Notes under the pieces: generated by a model | What the model saw: only the letters and a program-made list of their open reading frames with translations | Databases searched by the model: none | Told to the model about the DNA's origin: nothing | In this document: in pieces, positions 33,981 through 42,822 of the stretch | Layout of the letters: every line of letters starts with the position of its first letter | Numbering within the stretch: the first letter of the stretch is position 1 | Position numbers and translations under genes: made by a program | Assembly (NCBI GenBank): GCA_026646655.1 | Contig: JAPKHT010000008.1 | Coordinates: 16,451-80,450 of the forward strand | DNA: 64,000 bases | Source: JADLBR01 sp020847615 | GTDB lineage: Bacteria > Verrucomicrobiota > Verrucomicrobiia > JADLBR01 | Direction: 5' to 3'

Positions 33981-35732
33981 ATGAGATCCCCACTCGCCCT
34001 AGGAATCGGTCGGACTTGGCCCGACAGATTCCTCTGGATATTTCACAGCCTGCTGGCTGTGAGATTCTGGGCCATCGCGCTCGCCGTCCTCCCGCTCTCC
34101 GCAGCCGACAACCGACCCAACCTCATCCTCTTCCTCATCGACGACCAGAATGCCGAGCAGATCGGCGCCTTCGGCGGGAAGACGTGGACACCCAACCTGG
34201 ATCGGCTCGCGGCCGAGGGAATCCAATTCACGCGCGCGCACGTGAGCAGCGCGGTGTGCACGCCGTCGCGCTATTCGTGGATCACGGGCCGCTACGCGGG
34301 CGCGTCGCACAGCAAGATCTACGGCGACGCCTGCGGCGGACCCGGGCGCCAGGGCTTCCCCAATTTCAACATGGCGCTCGAGCGGGACCGCCTGAACATC
34401 GGGCGCGTCCTGTCCGAGGCGGGCTACGTCACGGGCTTCACGGGCAAGTTTCACCTCGATTCCAAACTCGATTGGCCGGAGTTCTTCGGTGGCGAGAACG
34501 GTTTGAAGGAGATCCCGAAGACCGCCAAGGCCGGCCCCGAGACGAGCGCGCTGTTCGCGCACAACGAGCGCGTCATGCGCCGCTACCTCCAGGCGGTGGG
34601 CTTCGGTTGGGCAAAGCACATCTACCCCGAGAACCTGCGCAAGCCCTACCACGAGCACAATCCCGAGTGGACCATCAGCGCGGCCGTCGAGTTCATCGGG
34701 GAGAACAAGGACGTCCCCTTCTACCTGCACATCACGCCGACGCTCCTGCACGGCGGCGAGGGCTCGTGGCGCAATTCGATGGACTATCCGCTGGTGTCCG
34801 GCGAGGGGGAGTTGAAGGAACTGCCGGCGGTCATGACGCCGCGCGCGCAGTTGCTTCAGACCCTGAAGGACCATGGCCTTGACCCCGACGGCCCCGCCGC
34901 GGGCGAGGCATGGGTCGACGACGCCGTCGGCGCGGTCGTCAACAAGCTCAAGGCCCTCGGCATCGACAGGAGGACGCTCTTCCTCTTCGCGCCCGACCAC
35001 GGGCGCGATGGCAAAGGCTCTCTCTTCCTCCACAACGGCACGCGCATCCCGATGCTCGCGCGCTGGCCCGAGCGCATCCCCGCCGGAACCGTCTGCGAGG
35101 AGTTGGTGCAGAACATCGACTGGGCGCCGACCTGCTTCGACATCGCCGGCGCCAAACCGCCCGACGGCTACCGCACCGACGGCCGCAGCCTCGCGCCGCT
35201 TTTCGCCACCGGCCAAGCGATGCCATGGCGCGACCACCTGTACTTTGAAATGGGCTACGCCCGAGCGGTCGCCACGAAGGACTGGAGCTATGTGGCGATC
35301 CGTTACCCGCGGGAGACGGTCGCGGCCATCCAGGGCGCCAGCCGCGACCGCCTTCCGCGCCTCATGAGCTACATCGGTCGCCTGGGCATCGGCGTCCGCG
35401 GCGCCGAACGCCCCGGCTTCTGGGATGCCGACCAGTTGTACGACCTCGGCGCGGACCCCGGGGAAATCCAGAACCTCGCCGCCGACCCCAAACAGGCGGA
35501 TCGGTTACGGCAGATGCGCGCGATGCTCGCCGCCGACGTGAAATCCATCGGTCGCCCCTTCGGCGAGTTCCTCCCCGGCGGCAATGCCGCCCCCCCGGGC
35601 CAAGTGGATATACAGATCGAGGAGGTCAAAAGTCTCGAGGTCAGCGGCAAGACCGTGGTCGATCCCGAGTCCGACACCCCGGCCCCAGCGAAGAAGGCCA
35701 AGCGCGCGCGCAAGAAAAACGCCGAAGAGTGA
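33981..35732 (+). CDS. Sulfatase with CTPSR motif and palindrome in its 5' end
   Basis: Third sulfatase. LILFLIDDQNAEQIGAFGG begins the alkaline-phosphatase fold; the formylglycine precursor is the Cys of CTPSR (residue 93 from the ATG, 67 from the alternative start). FLFAPDHGRDGKGSLFLHNG provides the second metal segment. The C-terminus is a Lys/Arg-rich tail (AKKAKRARKK). The N-terminus is odd: bases 34001-34062 hold two palindromes, so the ATG at 33981 gives an atypical leader. A GTG at 34059 would give an ideal signal peptide (MRFWAIALAVLPLSAA) but has no Shine-Dalgarno before it. Insertion of the repeat into the original 5' region is likely. Third in the sulfatase cluster, 53 bases after the SGNH gene. 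Confidence 0.88.
   Translation: MRSPLALGIGRTWPDRFLWIFHSLLAVRFWAIALAVLPLSAADNRPNLILFLIDDQNAEQIGAFGGKTWTPNLDRLAAEGIQFTRAHVSSAVCTPSRYSWITGRYAGASHSKIYGDACGGPGRQGFPNFNMALERDRLNIGRVLSEAGYVTGFTGKFHLDSKLDWPEFFGGENGLKEIPKTAKAGPETSALFAHNERVMRRYLQAVGFGWAKHIYPENLRKPYHEHNPEWTISAAVEFIGENKDVPFYLHITPTLLHGGEGSWRNSMDYPLVSGEGELKELPAVMTPRAQLLQTLKDHGLDPDGPAAGEAWVDDAVGAVVNKLKALGIDRRTLFLFAPDHGRDGKGSLFLHNGTRIPMLARWPERIPAGTVCEELVQNIDWAPTCFDIAGAKPPDGYRTDGRSLAPLFATGQAMPWRDHLYFEMGYARAVATKDWSYVAIRYPRETVAAIQGASRDRLPRLMSYIGRLGIGVRGAERPGFWDADQLYDLGADPGEIQNLAADPKQADRLRQMRAMLAADVKSIGRPFGEFLPGGNAAPPGQVDIQIEEVKSLEVSGKTVVDPESDTPAPAKKAKRARKKNAEE
34001..34062. repeat. Composite palindrome inside sulfatase 5' region
   Basis: A family A palindrome (AGGAATCGGTCG at 34001 pairing with CGACAGATTCCT ending 34033) is followed by a perfect hairpin TCACAGCC-TGCT-GGCTGTGA at 34043-34062. 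Both lie within the open frame of the sulfatase. Confidence 0.75.
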
Positions 35733-35751
35733 GGGGCGGGGAATGTGGGGG

Positions 35752-35839
35752 GCTGATCTTCGCTGATCTCTTCGCCGACCGTGTCCGCTGCTCCGTGCGT
35801 CGGCGAGAGTCCCATCAGCGCAGATCAGCGTCGATCAGC
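35752..35839. repeat. Inverted repeat downstream of sulfatase
   Basis: The 18-base arms GCTGATCTTCGCTGATCT (35752-35769) and its complement at 35822-35839 differ at two positions; each arm is itself a tandem of GCTGATC-type units. It begins 20 bases after the sulfatase stop. Confidence 0.6.
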
Positions 35840-35953
35840 GTTCCCTGGTGCGGTGTCTCGTTTGGTTCTGACACGTCCGCCGGGAGGGCCCGCGGCCTCG
35901 AGGGCCGGGTCGGCCGGGGCACCGCGCATGCTGGTGGCGCGCGGACGCCGGGG

Positions 35954-36166
35954 CGAGGTTGTCTCAAAATCGTCGATAGGCGGCGCCATGGATTATGTGT
36001 CGCCGACCGCGTCGAGATCGCTTGAAAGGCGCAAGTGTCACTTGCGCACTCCGAAGGCATTCGCGCGCAGCGCCTTGGAGTGCGGCAGTCCCACTGCCGC
36101 CTTTCAATGGAGATCGACGAACCTCTCGTGATGAGAAGTTTGATTGAAGGTTTTGAGACAACCTCG
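35954..36166. mobile_element. MITE-like element with 16-base terminal inverted repeats
   Basis: Perfect 16-base inverted repeats CGAGGTTGTCTCAAAA (35954-35969) and its complement (36151-36166) bound 213 bases without coding capacity. Inside, a nine-base outer stem TGAAAGGCG/CGCCTTTCA (36023-36031 with 36098-36106) encloses three hairpins: GCGCAAGTG-T-CACTTGCGC (36029-36047, competing with the outer stem by three bases), an ACTCC...GGAGT arm, and GCGGCAGT-CCC-ACTGCCGC (36082-36100). The arrangement is cloverleaf-like. No transposase is present, so mobility would be in trans. Direct repeats flanking it were not identified. Confidence 0.6.
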
Positions 36167-36183
36167 GGTCGGCGGCGCGCGCC

Positions 36184-36390
36184 TAGCAGCCTGTCGGACT
36201 TAGCCAAGTCCGACAAGGCTGCTAGAAAGCAAAACCGCCTTATTCCAAGGCAGTTATGATTGGCCAGACCCAGATGCGGCACCGTGCCTGAACGACTGCA
36301 ACGAATCGTGCTCTCGTTGCATAACTCCTTTGTTCGCAAATAGAAGGCGGTTTTGCCAGAGGGGGCTGCCGGACAAAGTCCGACAGCCTC
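36184..36390. repeat. Two family A palindromes bracketing a 13-base inverted repeat
   Basis: Left palindrome TAGCAGCCTGTCGGACTT with its near-complement at 36184-36224; right palindrome at 36362-36390 (GGGGCTGCCGGAC-AAA-GTCCGACAGCCTC). Between them GCAAAACCGCCTT (36229-36241) is exactly complementary to AAGGCGGTTTTGC (36344-36356), enclosing about 100 bases that are less GC-rich than the surroundings. The right palindrome ends six bases from the pectate-lyase-like stop. Confidence 0.65.
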
Positions 36391-36396
36391 CTAGGC

Positions 36397-37716
36397 TCAG
36401 GGTTGCCTCGGGCGCGTGGCTTCGGGGACCTCGGTCTCGGAGTGGATGATCTTCCCGCCGCCGGAGCGCGCCTCCTCGATGAGCCTGCGGTCGGTGGCAT
36501 CGCGGTCCCAGGGGCGAGCGCCCGCATTCGCGAGCACCCACGCGGCGGTCTCGTGGGCCGGGCGCGCCTTGAGCCGCGGCGGCCAAAATGGCGGCGAATC
36601 GAACAACCGCACACCATCGCCGCCACCGGCGGCGGTCGACCGGGCCCGTTCCTCTGGGGCAGGCGGCCCGATCGGCAGGGCCGTGCCATCGGCGTCGAAG
36701 AAGAGGTTGTCGCGGAGGTGAAGGTCGCAGGGTCCCTTGGCGCCGATGAACGCGGTCCCGGGCGCGGTGCTGGGCCCCTTGCGCGCCACATTGCCGACGA
36801 TGGCCATCGCGCCGCGCTGCCACTCGTGGCCCTCCCACTCCCCCTCGACGAGCGCGAAATGCATCGCCCGGCGGCCGGGGTTGTGGACGAGGTTGTTGAC
36901 CACGACGCCGCGGGCACCGCCCTTGAAGAGCGGGTTGCGATCGTCGTTGCTGATATAGAGGTTGCCGATGATCGCGATATCGGTCGTGTTGTCGTGCACG
37001 AGCGATCCCTTCGAGTGCGGTCCCTTGCGATGGGTGGAGTCGTGAAGGCCCTCGCCAACGATGCAGTGGCTGAACGTGATGCGGTGCGAGGTGTTCTTGC
37101 GCCACTCGTCCGGCGACGCGCCCTCGAAGCGCGGCCCGGAGGCGCTCAGGTTCTCATCGGTGGCCCACGTGATCGAGCAGTGATCGACGATCACATCGTG
37201 CGCGCCGACGGTCGCCAGGCCGTCGATCTCCCAGCCGCTTTTCTTCGGGCGCCCGCCGGCGCCGGGACGGATCCGGATGTGCCGGACGATCACATCGTTC
37301 GTGGCGATCCCGATGCCGCCATTCACGAGCGTGATGCCCGGGCTCGGCGCCGTCTCGCCCGCGATCGTGACGCGCGGTTCCTTCACTTGAAGCGAATGCC
37401 CGCCAAGGTCGATCGTACCGGCGACCGCGAACGAGATGACGTGTGGGCCCTTTGCGGCCAGCGCCTCGGCGAGCGAGCCCGGCCCGCGCTCGGCAAGCGT
37501 GGTCACCGGGATGATCCGGCCGCCCTCGCCGCCGCGCGTCGCCGTCCATCCGGGCGGCACAACCCAGCGCTCCTTGGCGTCCGGTCCGAAGCAAGCGACG
37601 ACCGCGCCGCATGCGAGGACGATCCCCGCGATCACGGCGGGAAAAGCGGGCCGAGAACCGGTGGCAACCGCAGCCGATGCGCCGGTCTTGGGTGAGGAGT
37701 TGCGCTCTGTCGTCAT
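36397..37716 (-). CDS. Pectate lyase-like right-handed beta-helix protein
   Basis: 439 residues. After an N-terminal hydrophobic segment (PAVIAGIVLACGAVVACFG; signal or anchor, possibly a lipobox at ACGAVVAC) comes a polysaccharide lyase family 1-type start: WVVPPGWTATRGGEGG, VTTLAERGPGSLAEAL, ISFAVAGTIDLGGHSLQV, then VIVRHIRIRPG, VGAHDVIVDHCSITWATDENLS, RITFSHCIVGEGLHDSTH and SLVHDNTTDIAIIGNLY. The acidic residues of VIVDHCS and WATDEN are where calcium ligands lie in the family. Beta-elimination of a uronan would give the unsaturated ends that the GH88-like enzyme at 18.8 kb could remove. Substrate unproven. Confidence 0.85.
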   Translation of the reverse strand: MTTERNSSPKTGASAAVATGSRPAFPAVIAGIVLACGAVVACFGPDAKERWVVPPGWTATRGGEGGRIIPVTTLAERGPGSLAEALAAKGPHVISFAVAGTIDLGGHSLQVKEPRVTIAGETAPSPGITLVNGGIGIATNDVIVRHIRIRPGAGGRPKKSGWEIDGLATVGAHDVIVDHCSITWATDENLSASGPRFEGASPDEWRKNTSHRITFSHCIVGEGLHDSTHRKGPHSKGSLVHDNTTDIAIIGNLYISNDDRNPLFKGGARGVVVNNLVHNPGRRAMHFALVEGEWEGHEWQRGAMAIVGNVARKGPSTAPGTAFIGAKGPCDLHLRDNLFFDADGTALPIGPPAPEERARSTAAGGGDGVRLFDSPPFWPPRLKARPAHETAAWVLANAGARPWDRDATDRRLIEEARSGGGKIIHSETEVPEATRPRQP

Positions 37717-37898
37717 GGGATGGGCCCGCTCCGATCAAAACTGCCTTGGGAGAGTGACCCCATAAAGAACATTCTCCGTCTCCTCGTGGACAATCGCGTC
37801 TCGCGGTCGACGTCGGCGCATTCCCGATCGCGCATGTCAGGGCCCAGGGCGGCCGATGAACCTCGCCTTGTGGGCCGGGGATGCGTTAGCCTCAATCA

Positions 37899-38954
37899 AT
37901 GTCGCCGCCGAAAAGGGAGAGGTTGCCCCCGACGAAACGGACCCCCTCCAGACCGATATCGATTCTCCGATTCGCGGGTGCCATTTTGGCTGGGTTGTTG
38001 GGTTGCGCGGCGGCCCCAGGGGCGACCGATGCCGAGAGCCCAAACATCGAGCTGGTCAAGACGCTCGATGCCAAGGGCGCGTTCGTGTCACTGGAGGGGA
38101 GAGCCCTCTTTTTGACCAGCGGGTTCAACACCAATGCCCAGCAGACTGGCTATTGGTTCGATATCGGGGAGAACCCGGGCTCTCCGGCGCCGGTGTCCGC
38201 ATCGTTGCCCGCCGCCTGGCAGATGGCGGTCTCGGGCGACCACGCATTCGTCTGCGACTACACGAAGTTTCTGACGGTCTGCGAGATGCGCGACCGCGAA
38301 TTTCGGCAGGTGGCCAAGCTGCCGATGCCGTCGCAGACCGAGAACATCATCATCCGGGGAGCGTTCGCCTATATTGCCAACCACACGGCCGGTCTCACCA
38401 TCGTGGACATCTCGTCGCCGTCGAGGCCGACGATCGTGGGCAATCTGAACCCCAAGATCGACTGTGATGCCGTGGCGCTGTCGGGAGACACCGCGATCCT
38501 CTACGGGCATTGGGAGAGCCGCCTCGTCTTTGCCGACATCCGCGATCCCGCGAACCCCCGCCAGGTCGGGGTCTTCCAGCACGACCCGAAGACCTTCAAC
38601 CAGGGCGAGATGGCCGTTGACAATGACCTTGCCTACTGCACCGCGGTGAATGGCCTCGTCATCGTCAATGTCGCCGACCCGGCGAACCCGAAACTGGCAA
38701 GCGCGGTGCCCCTCGATGTGCCCACGACAGACGTGGCCGTCATGGACGGGATCGCATTCGTCGCATGCCGCGATGGGGTGCGCGTCTACGGGGTGCGCGA
38801 TCCGGCGCTGCCGGTCGAAATGGGACACTACCCGTGCCCCGCGTCGCAGCTCGCGGTCCGGCGAGCCCATGCCGATTCCGGCACGGGCTACCACATCTAT
38901 GCGGCCAACAAGAGAGGACCGGCGATGGTATTGCGGTTTCATCGCCGCGAATAG
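37899..38954 (+). CDS. LVIVD-repeat lipoprotein
   Basis: 351 residues with a lipobox LAGLLGC near residue 36, so probably a lipoprotein. Successive LVIVD-type blades are visible: AYIANHTAGLTIVDISSPSR, VALSGDTAILYG...LVFADIRDPANP, LAYCTAVNGLVIVNVADPAN and AFVACRDGVRVYGVRDPALP. This is the same repeat family as the partial gene at the window start, but shorter and without PKD. Likely a surface beta-propeller; role unknown. It converges on the glucuronidase-like gene, 32 bases between stops. Confidence 0.85.
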   Translation: MSPPKRERLPPTKRTPSRPISILRFAGAILAGLLGCAAAPGATDAESPNIELVKTLDAKGAFVSLEGRALFLTSGFNTNAQQTGYWFDIGENPGSPAPVSASLPAAWQMAVSGDHAFVCDYTKFLTVCEMRDREFRQVAKLPMPSQTENIIIRGAFAYIANHTAGLTIVDISSPSRPTIVGNLNPKIDCDAVALSGDTAILYGHWESRLVFADIRDPANPRQVGVFQHDPKTFNQGEMAVDNDLAYCTAVNGLVIVNVADPANPKLASAVPLDVPTTDVAVMDGIAFVACRDGVRVYGVRDPALPVEMGHYPCPASQLAVRRAHADSGTGYHIYAANKRGPAMVLRFHRRE

Positions 38955-38986
38955 GCGCGCCGCGTTCTGGCCGCTGGAGCCTTGCG

Positions 38987-41233
38987 CTACTTCTTGAATC
39001 CCGACTCAGTGCCCGAGCGCCGGATCTTGGACTCATCGATGTCCCCCGGCTGCCAGCGCCGCGCCATCGTCACGTCATCGAGGACCTTCGCGGCCTGGCC
39101 GGGGATATCGACGATCCCGGTGCGGTTGAAGAGCGCCGGCTGCACGTACTGGCGGGTGTACGCCGCGGCATAATCCTTCCAGTGGGCCAGTGCCGACTCG
39201 AGATGACGGATTGCCGAGGCCCTCCGTGCCTCGTCGCCGCTCTTGTCGAATAGGGCGAGTTCGCAGGCGCCGCGGATCTTCGCCGCGTAATACCGACCGA
39301 GGTGCGCCATGGCCTCGATGTCGCCCAGCGTGGCCGCGTACTCCCTCGCGCCATCGGCCGAGGTGATGGTTGCCCGCCGCAAGTCCGGCAGGGCATCGAG
39401 GGCCTTAACCGCGTTGCCGTCCAGCGTCGCGGCGATCTCCGGCGGCGTGACGCCTTCCGGTTTCTGTTTGGCGAGTAGCCGGGCCCGCCACTCGATGATG
39501 TTGAGCACCCCCGCGCCGGGCATGGTGCCGCCCTCGATGAAATCGCGCACCGTGTAGAATCCGCTCTTCCTGCGGCACGCCTCGGGAAACCATTTGATGT
39601 CGATGTCGCCCCAGAAGAAGCGGGTGATGTGCGGGAAGGTCTTCGAGGCGCTGGCCCACGCGGACGTGAGGGCGCCGACATCGGCCCCGGGGAACCGGGC
39701 CCCCACGAGTCGCCCGAACGTTGCGGCGGGTAATTCCGGATCATATGCCAGCCGCCCCCACAGCGCGAATGAGAGCCATTGCTTCTGCATCACCGTCTGT
39801 CGCGGGTTCCCCGGATCCTTGGACAGGAAATCCCTTCCCCAGGTGTAGCCGTCGGGTCCCATGTAAAATCCGGCGATCTTGTCTTCACCGGGGATGGCCC
39901 TGATGAAGGCGCGGGCGTAATCCACATCGGCCCACCGGAAGCTATAGATGTCGTCGTTGCGCACCGTCAGCCAACTGCGAAGCTCGGGCGAGAGAAGCGG
40001 GAGCAGTGGCCGGATCATGCCGGGATCGGGCACGGAGTACATGTGCGCGATGGCGTATTTGAAACTCAGGTCGAGTTGGCAGGGCAGCTCGGCAAACGCC
40101 TGCCGGATGTCGCCCAGCCCCGTCATGTGGAATCGATGGATGAGGCGGAACTCGCGCCCCGGGGTCGCCTTTAACGCGTCGCGGATGCCCTCCCCGTAAG
40201 TCTGCCAGAGCCACTGCTCCTTATCCCGGGCGCTCATCTCTTTGGGGAAACCCTCGCCGGCGGTGATCCCCATGCCCGCCAGCAAGGGATAGGTGGCGAC
40301 GGTCTCGCGCGCGCTCGCGCGGAAATACGCGATGGTCCGCGGTGCCCGCTTGTCGTCCGTGATGCCATCCTTCCCCTCGGCGCCATACAGAAAGATGTTC
40401 CAGGTGAACCAGTAGACATCCACGCCGCGGTCCTTGGCCAACCGCATGACATCGCGCCAGAAGGCGATCTTCTCGTCGATGGTGATCCTCTTGACCACCT
40501 CATGGTCGGCGAGCATCTCGGGCCGGACAAAACCGTGCCCGGCGCCGCTGAAGTTCTCGTCCAACGCCGCCCTTGTCCGCCAGACATCATCGAGGGCCAC
40601 GCTCGGGAACTCGCGCACCCTGACGATGCTGGGGAAGGGATGGAGGGACCACAGGGAGATGAGATTGTATCGGTGGCGCGCCATGTCGTCGAACATCTCG
40701 CGCCAGAAGCCCATGCTCCACATTTCAGGGATGTTTGCCTGGGCGGCGTCGGCCGGATCGGAATAGGACGGCGTGCGCAGGTCGAGGGGGATGTTGAATT
40801 TGATGCCGCGCTGGGCGATGTGTGGCCGACGATCGGAATCCCGGATGCGATCGAGCGTGCCGGTGCGGATGGCCTCGGCGATGTCCAGGCCCCCATACAT
40901 CAGGCCGGCGGTGTCGGCACCCAGGACGCGTATGACCGGCGCGCCACCGTCGCGCCCCACCCGGATCGCATAACCCTGCGGGACCCCGGCGACCCCGTCC
41001 TGGCGCTCGATGGCCAACGAAATGCGAATCGCATCCGCGGGCGCCGACGAGAGACCCTCGGTCACCGCCAGCCCGCGCGCCTCTGCCTCCCGGCGGATCT
41101 CCGCCGCCGCGAACCTCGCCGGTCCGCTGTCCCCTGCCAGATCGATGACGACCCCGTCCCCGGCCAGGGCGTGATGCGATAGCACCGTAATCAGCACGAG
41201 GGAGAGGGGAGCGAACCGAATGCCGCCAAGCAT
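38987..41233 (-). CDS. Alpha-glucuronidase-like (GH67/GH115-type) exported enzyme
   Basis: 748 residues with signal peptide MLGGIRFAPLSLVLITVLSHHALA; the ATG at 41233 is chosen for that reason over an open extension to 41344. The N-terminal domain (ARFAAAEIRREAEARGL, VLGADTAGLMYGGLDIAEAI) resembles the GH67/GH20b N-domain. The barrel region begins IAQRGIKFNIPLDLRTPSYSD, and carries YNLISLWSLHPFPS, VDVYWFTWNIFLYG and DGYTWGRDF. A helical C-terminal domain includes EYAATLGDIEAMAHLGRYYAAKIRGA. Family assignment is by general resemblance, so the activity (glucuronate release) is a guess. It reads away from the peptidase gene at 41377. Confidence 0.72.
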   Translation of the reverse strand: MLGGIRFAPLSLVLITVLSHHALAGDGVVIDLAGDSGPARFAAAEIRREAEARGLAVTEGLSSAPADAIRISLAIERQDGVAGVPQGYAIRVGRDGGAPVIRVLGADTAGLMYGGLDIAEAIRTGTLDRIRDSDRRPHIAQRGIKFNIPLDLRTPSYSDPADAAQANIPEMWSMGFWREMFDDMARHRYNLISLWSLHPFPSIVRVREFPSVALDDVWRTRAALDENFSGAGHGFVRPEMLADHEVVKRITIDEKIAFWRDVMRLAKDRGVDVYWFTWNIFLYGAEGKDGITDDKRAPRTIAYFRASARETVATYPLLAGMGITAGEGFPKEMSARDKEQWLWQTYGEGIRDALKATPGREFRLIHRFHMTGLGDIRQAFAELPCQLDLSFKYAIAHMYSVPDPGMIRPLLPLLSPELRSWLTVRNDDIYSFRWADVDYARAFIRAIPGEDKIAGFYMGPDGYTWGRDFLSKDPGNPRQTVMQKQWLSFALWGRLAYDPELPAATFGRLVGARFPGADVGALTSAWASASKTFPHITRFFWGDIDIKWFPEACRRKSGFYTVRDFIEGGTMPGAGVLNIIEWRARLLAKQKPEGVTPPEIAATLDGNAVKALDALPDLRRATITSADGAREYAATLGDIEAMAHLGRYYAAKIRGACELALFDKSGDEARRASAIRHLESALAHWKDYAAAYTRQYVQPALFNRTGIVDIPGQAAKVLDDVTMARRWQPGDIDESKIRRSGTESGFKK

Positions 41234-41376
41234 GCGACGATCCAAGCGACCACCCACTCGGCGGTCGATCTCAAACGTCCGCGGGTTCCTCCGCGGGAAT
41301 GTTCCGGCTCGATCTCCCCACGCCCAAAGGCAGCATACCCCCAAGGACTCTCGGTCGGGACGACGAGGATGTGGAT

Positions 41377-42741
41377 ATGAGGGTGGTTGTGAGTCGGGTC
41401 ATGCCCTTCGCCCTGTTCCTGGCGCCATGGATCGCGCCCGGTGCGGAGGTCCGCATCGCCAGCGATTTCCCGGGCGGCAATATCGTAATCGAGAGGATCG
41501 AAGGGGATGACGTATTCGTCCACCAGGATCTCCGCGACACCAAGGGCGACTGGTTCTATTGGTACTTCGCGGTGCGCGGCGCACAGGGCCGCGAGCTGAC
41601 ATTCCATTTCACGAGAAGCCGGGCCATCGGACCGCTCGGGCCCGGCGTCAGCCGCGACGGGGGAAGGAGTTGGGCGTGGCTCGGCCGCAGGGGTTCACCC
41701 ACGTCGTTCACCTGCGGCTTTGGCTCTGACGACACCGAGGTGCGGTTCAGCTTCGGCATGCCCTACCAGCACGCGGACCTGATGCGCTTTTTAGAAAGGC
41801 ACGCGAAGAAACCGTGCCTGAAACGCGAGGTGTTGGGCAAGACGCGGAAAGGCAGGCCTGTCGACCTGCTGCGGATCGGACGTCCCGGCGCAAGGGCGAA
41901 GCACAAGGTGCTTGTCACCGCGCGCCACCACGCCTGCGAGATGATGGCGAGCTATGTCGCGGAGGGGTTGATCGATGCGTTCCTTGAGGATTCCGAGACC
42001 GGGCGATGGTTGCGGGAGCACGTCGATTGCGCCGTGGTCCCGATGGTGGACCTGGATGGCGTCGAGGACGGCGACCAGGGGAAGAACCGCCAACCGCACG
42101 ACCACAAGGCCGACTACCGGGGCACGAGCATCTACCCGGAGGTGGCGGCCCTGCGGAAGTTCCTGGCGGAATGGGCGGGCGGCCGACCCGACGTCGACAT
42201 CGACCTGCACAACCCCGGCATCAACCACGACAGGATCTACACCCACGCGCTGCGCGCCGCGGTGGGCGAGGGACCCGAGTCACGCGCCCCGGAGAGGAAA
42301 TTCCTGGAGACGCTGGAGGCCGTGCAGCGGGGCCCAATGAAATTTCGCCTCCAGGACTCGGTGGATTTCGCCGCGCGCATGGCCGCCAAATCGAAGACGG
42401 CGGAGGGCGAGGGCGCGACGCCTGGCGACAAGGTCCCGGGGACCATGGCGGGCAGTCGCGATGGCGAGGTGAACGCCGGGTTCGAGATCCCCTACGCCCT
42501 CGTGGGCGACGTCCCCGTCACGCCCGACTCCGCGCGGGCCTTCGGGCACGACATCGCCCGGGCCCTGGTCGTCTCGGCCAATGGGATTCTGGGCGATTTG
42601 CCGGAGGCGGGAGCCTCGGCGCTGGATCCGTCCCCGACCGGCCAGGCCGAGGAGATCGCGGTCAGCCACCCCACCGCAACCAGACGCGAGCGGTTCGCTC
42701 TGCCCAAGGCCGGACACACGGCCCGGGTGATCATCGAGTGA
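41377..42741 (+). CDS. M14-family zinc carboxypeptidase-like protein, exported
   Basis: 454 residues. ATG at 41377 follows GAGG and opens a signal peptide (VMPFALFLAPWIAPG). An N-terminal beta-domain (residues about 24-125) precedes a carboxypeptidase fold: VLVTARHHACEMMASYV gives the H-x-x-E zinc pair (His185, Glu188), VVPMVDLDGVEDGDQGKNR the substrate loop, VDIDLHNPG the third His, and GFEIPYALVG with its Glu near the C-terminus. Such proteins trim peptides or peptidoglycan stems; the substrate is not determinable. It follows by 143 bases the divergent glucuronidase-like gene. Confidence 0.86.
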   Translation: MRVVVSRVMPFALFLAPWIAPGAEVRIASDFPGGNIVIERIEGDDVFVHQDLRDTKGDWFYWYFAVRGAQGRELTFHFTRSRAIGPLGPGVSRDGGRSWAWLGRRGSPTSFTCGFGSDDTEVRFSFGMPYQHADLMRFLERHAKKPCLKREVLGKTRKGRPVDLLRIGRPGARAKHKVLVTARHHACEMMASYVAEGLIDAFLEDSETGRWLREHVDCAVVPMVDLDGVEDGDQGKNRQPHDHKADYRGTSIYPEVAALRKFLAEWAGGRPDVDIDLHNPGINHDRIYTHALRAAVGEGPESRAPERKFLETLEAVQRGPMKFRLQDSVDFAARMAAKSKTAEGEGATPGDKVPGTMAGSRDGEVNAGFEIPYALVGDVPVTPDSARAFGHDIARALVVSANGILGDLPEAGASALDPSPTGQAEEIAVSHPTATRRERFALPKAGHTARVIIE

Positions 42742-42822
42742 GGTCCGTGACTGAGGCACGAAATCGAGACAGATTGAAGAAAACTGGCCAAAGGGAGGCA
42801 GGTCCTGTTCGATTATATAGCC

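Larger units (their letters stand above)
35733..36396. other. Gene-free stretch made of nested inverted repeats
   Basis: No open frame here has coding character or conserved motifs. It holds, in order, an inverted repeat at 35752-35839, a 213-base element with 16-base terminal inverted repeats at 35954-36166, and a composite of two family A palindromes bracketing a 13-base inverted repeat at 36184-36390. Each is listed separately. Confidence 0.7.

Noticed and set aside
36023..36106. Cloverleaf-like fold considered as a tRNA
   Set aside because: Arm lengths and loops do not match tRNA, there is no TTC loop sequence or acceptor end, and one hairpin competes with the outer stem.
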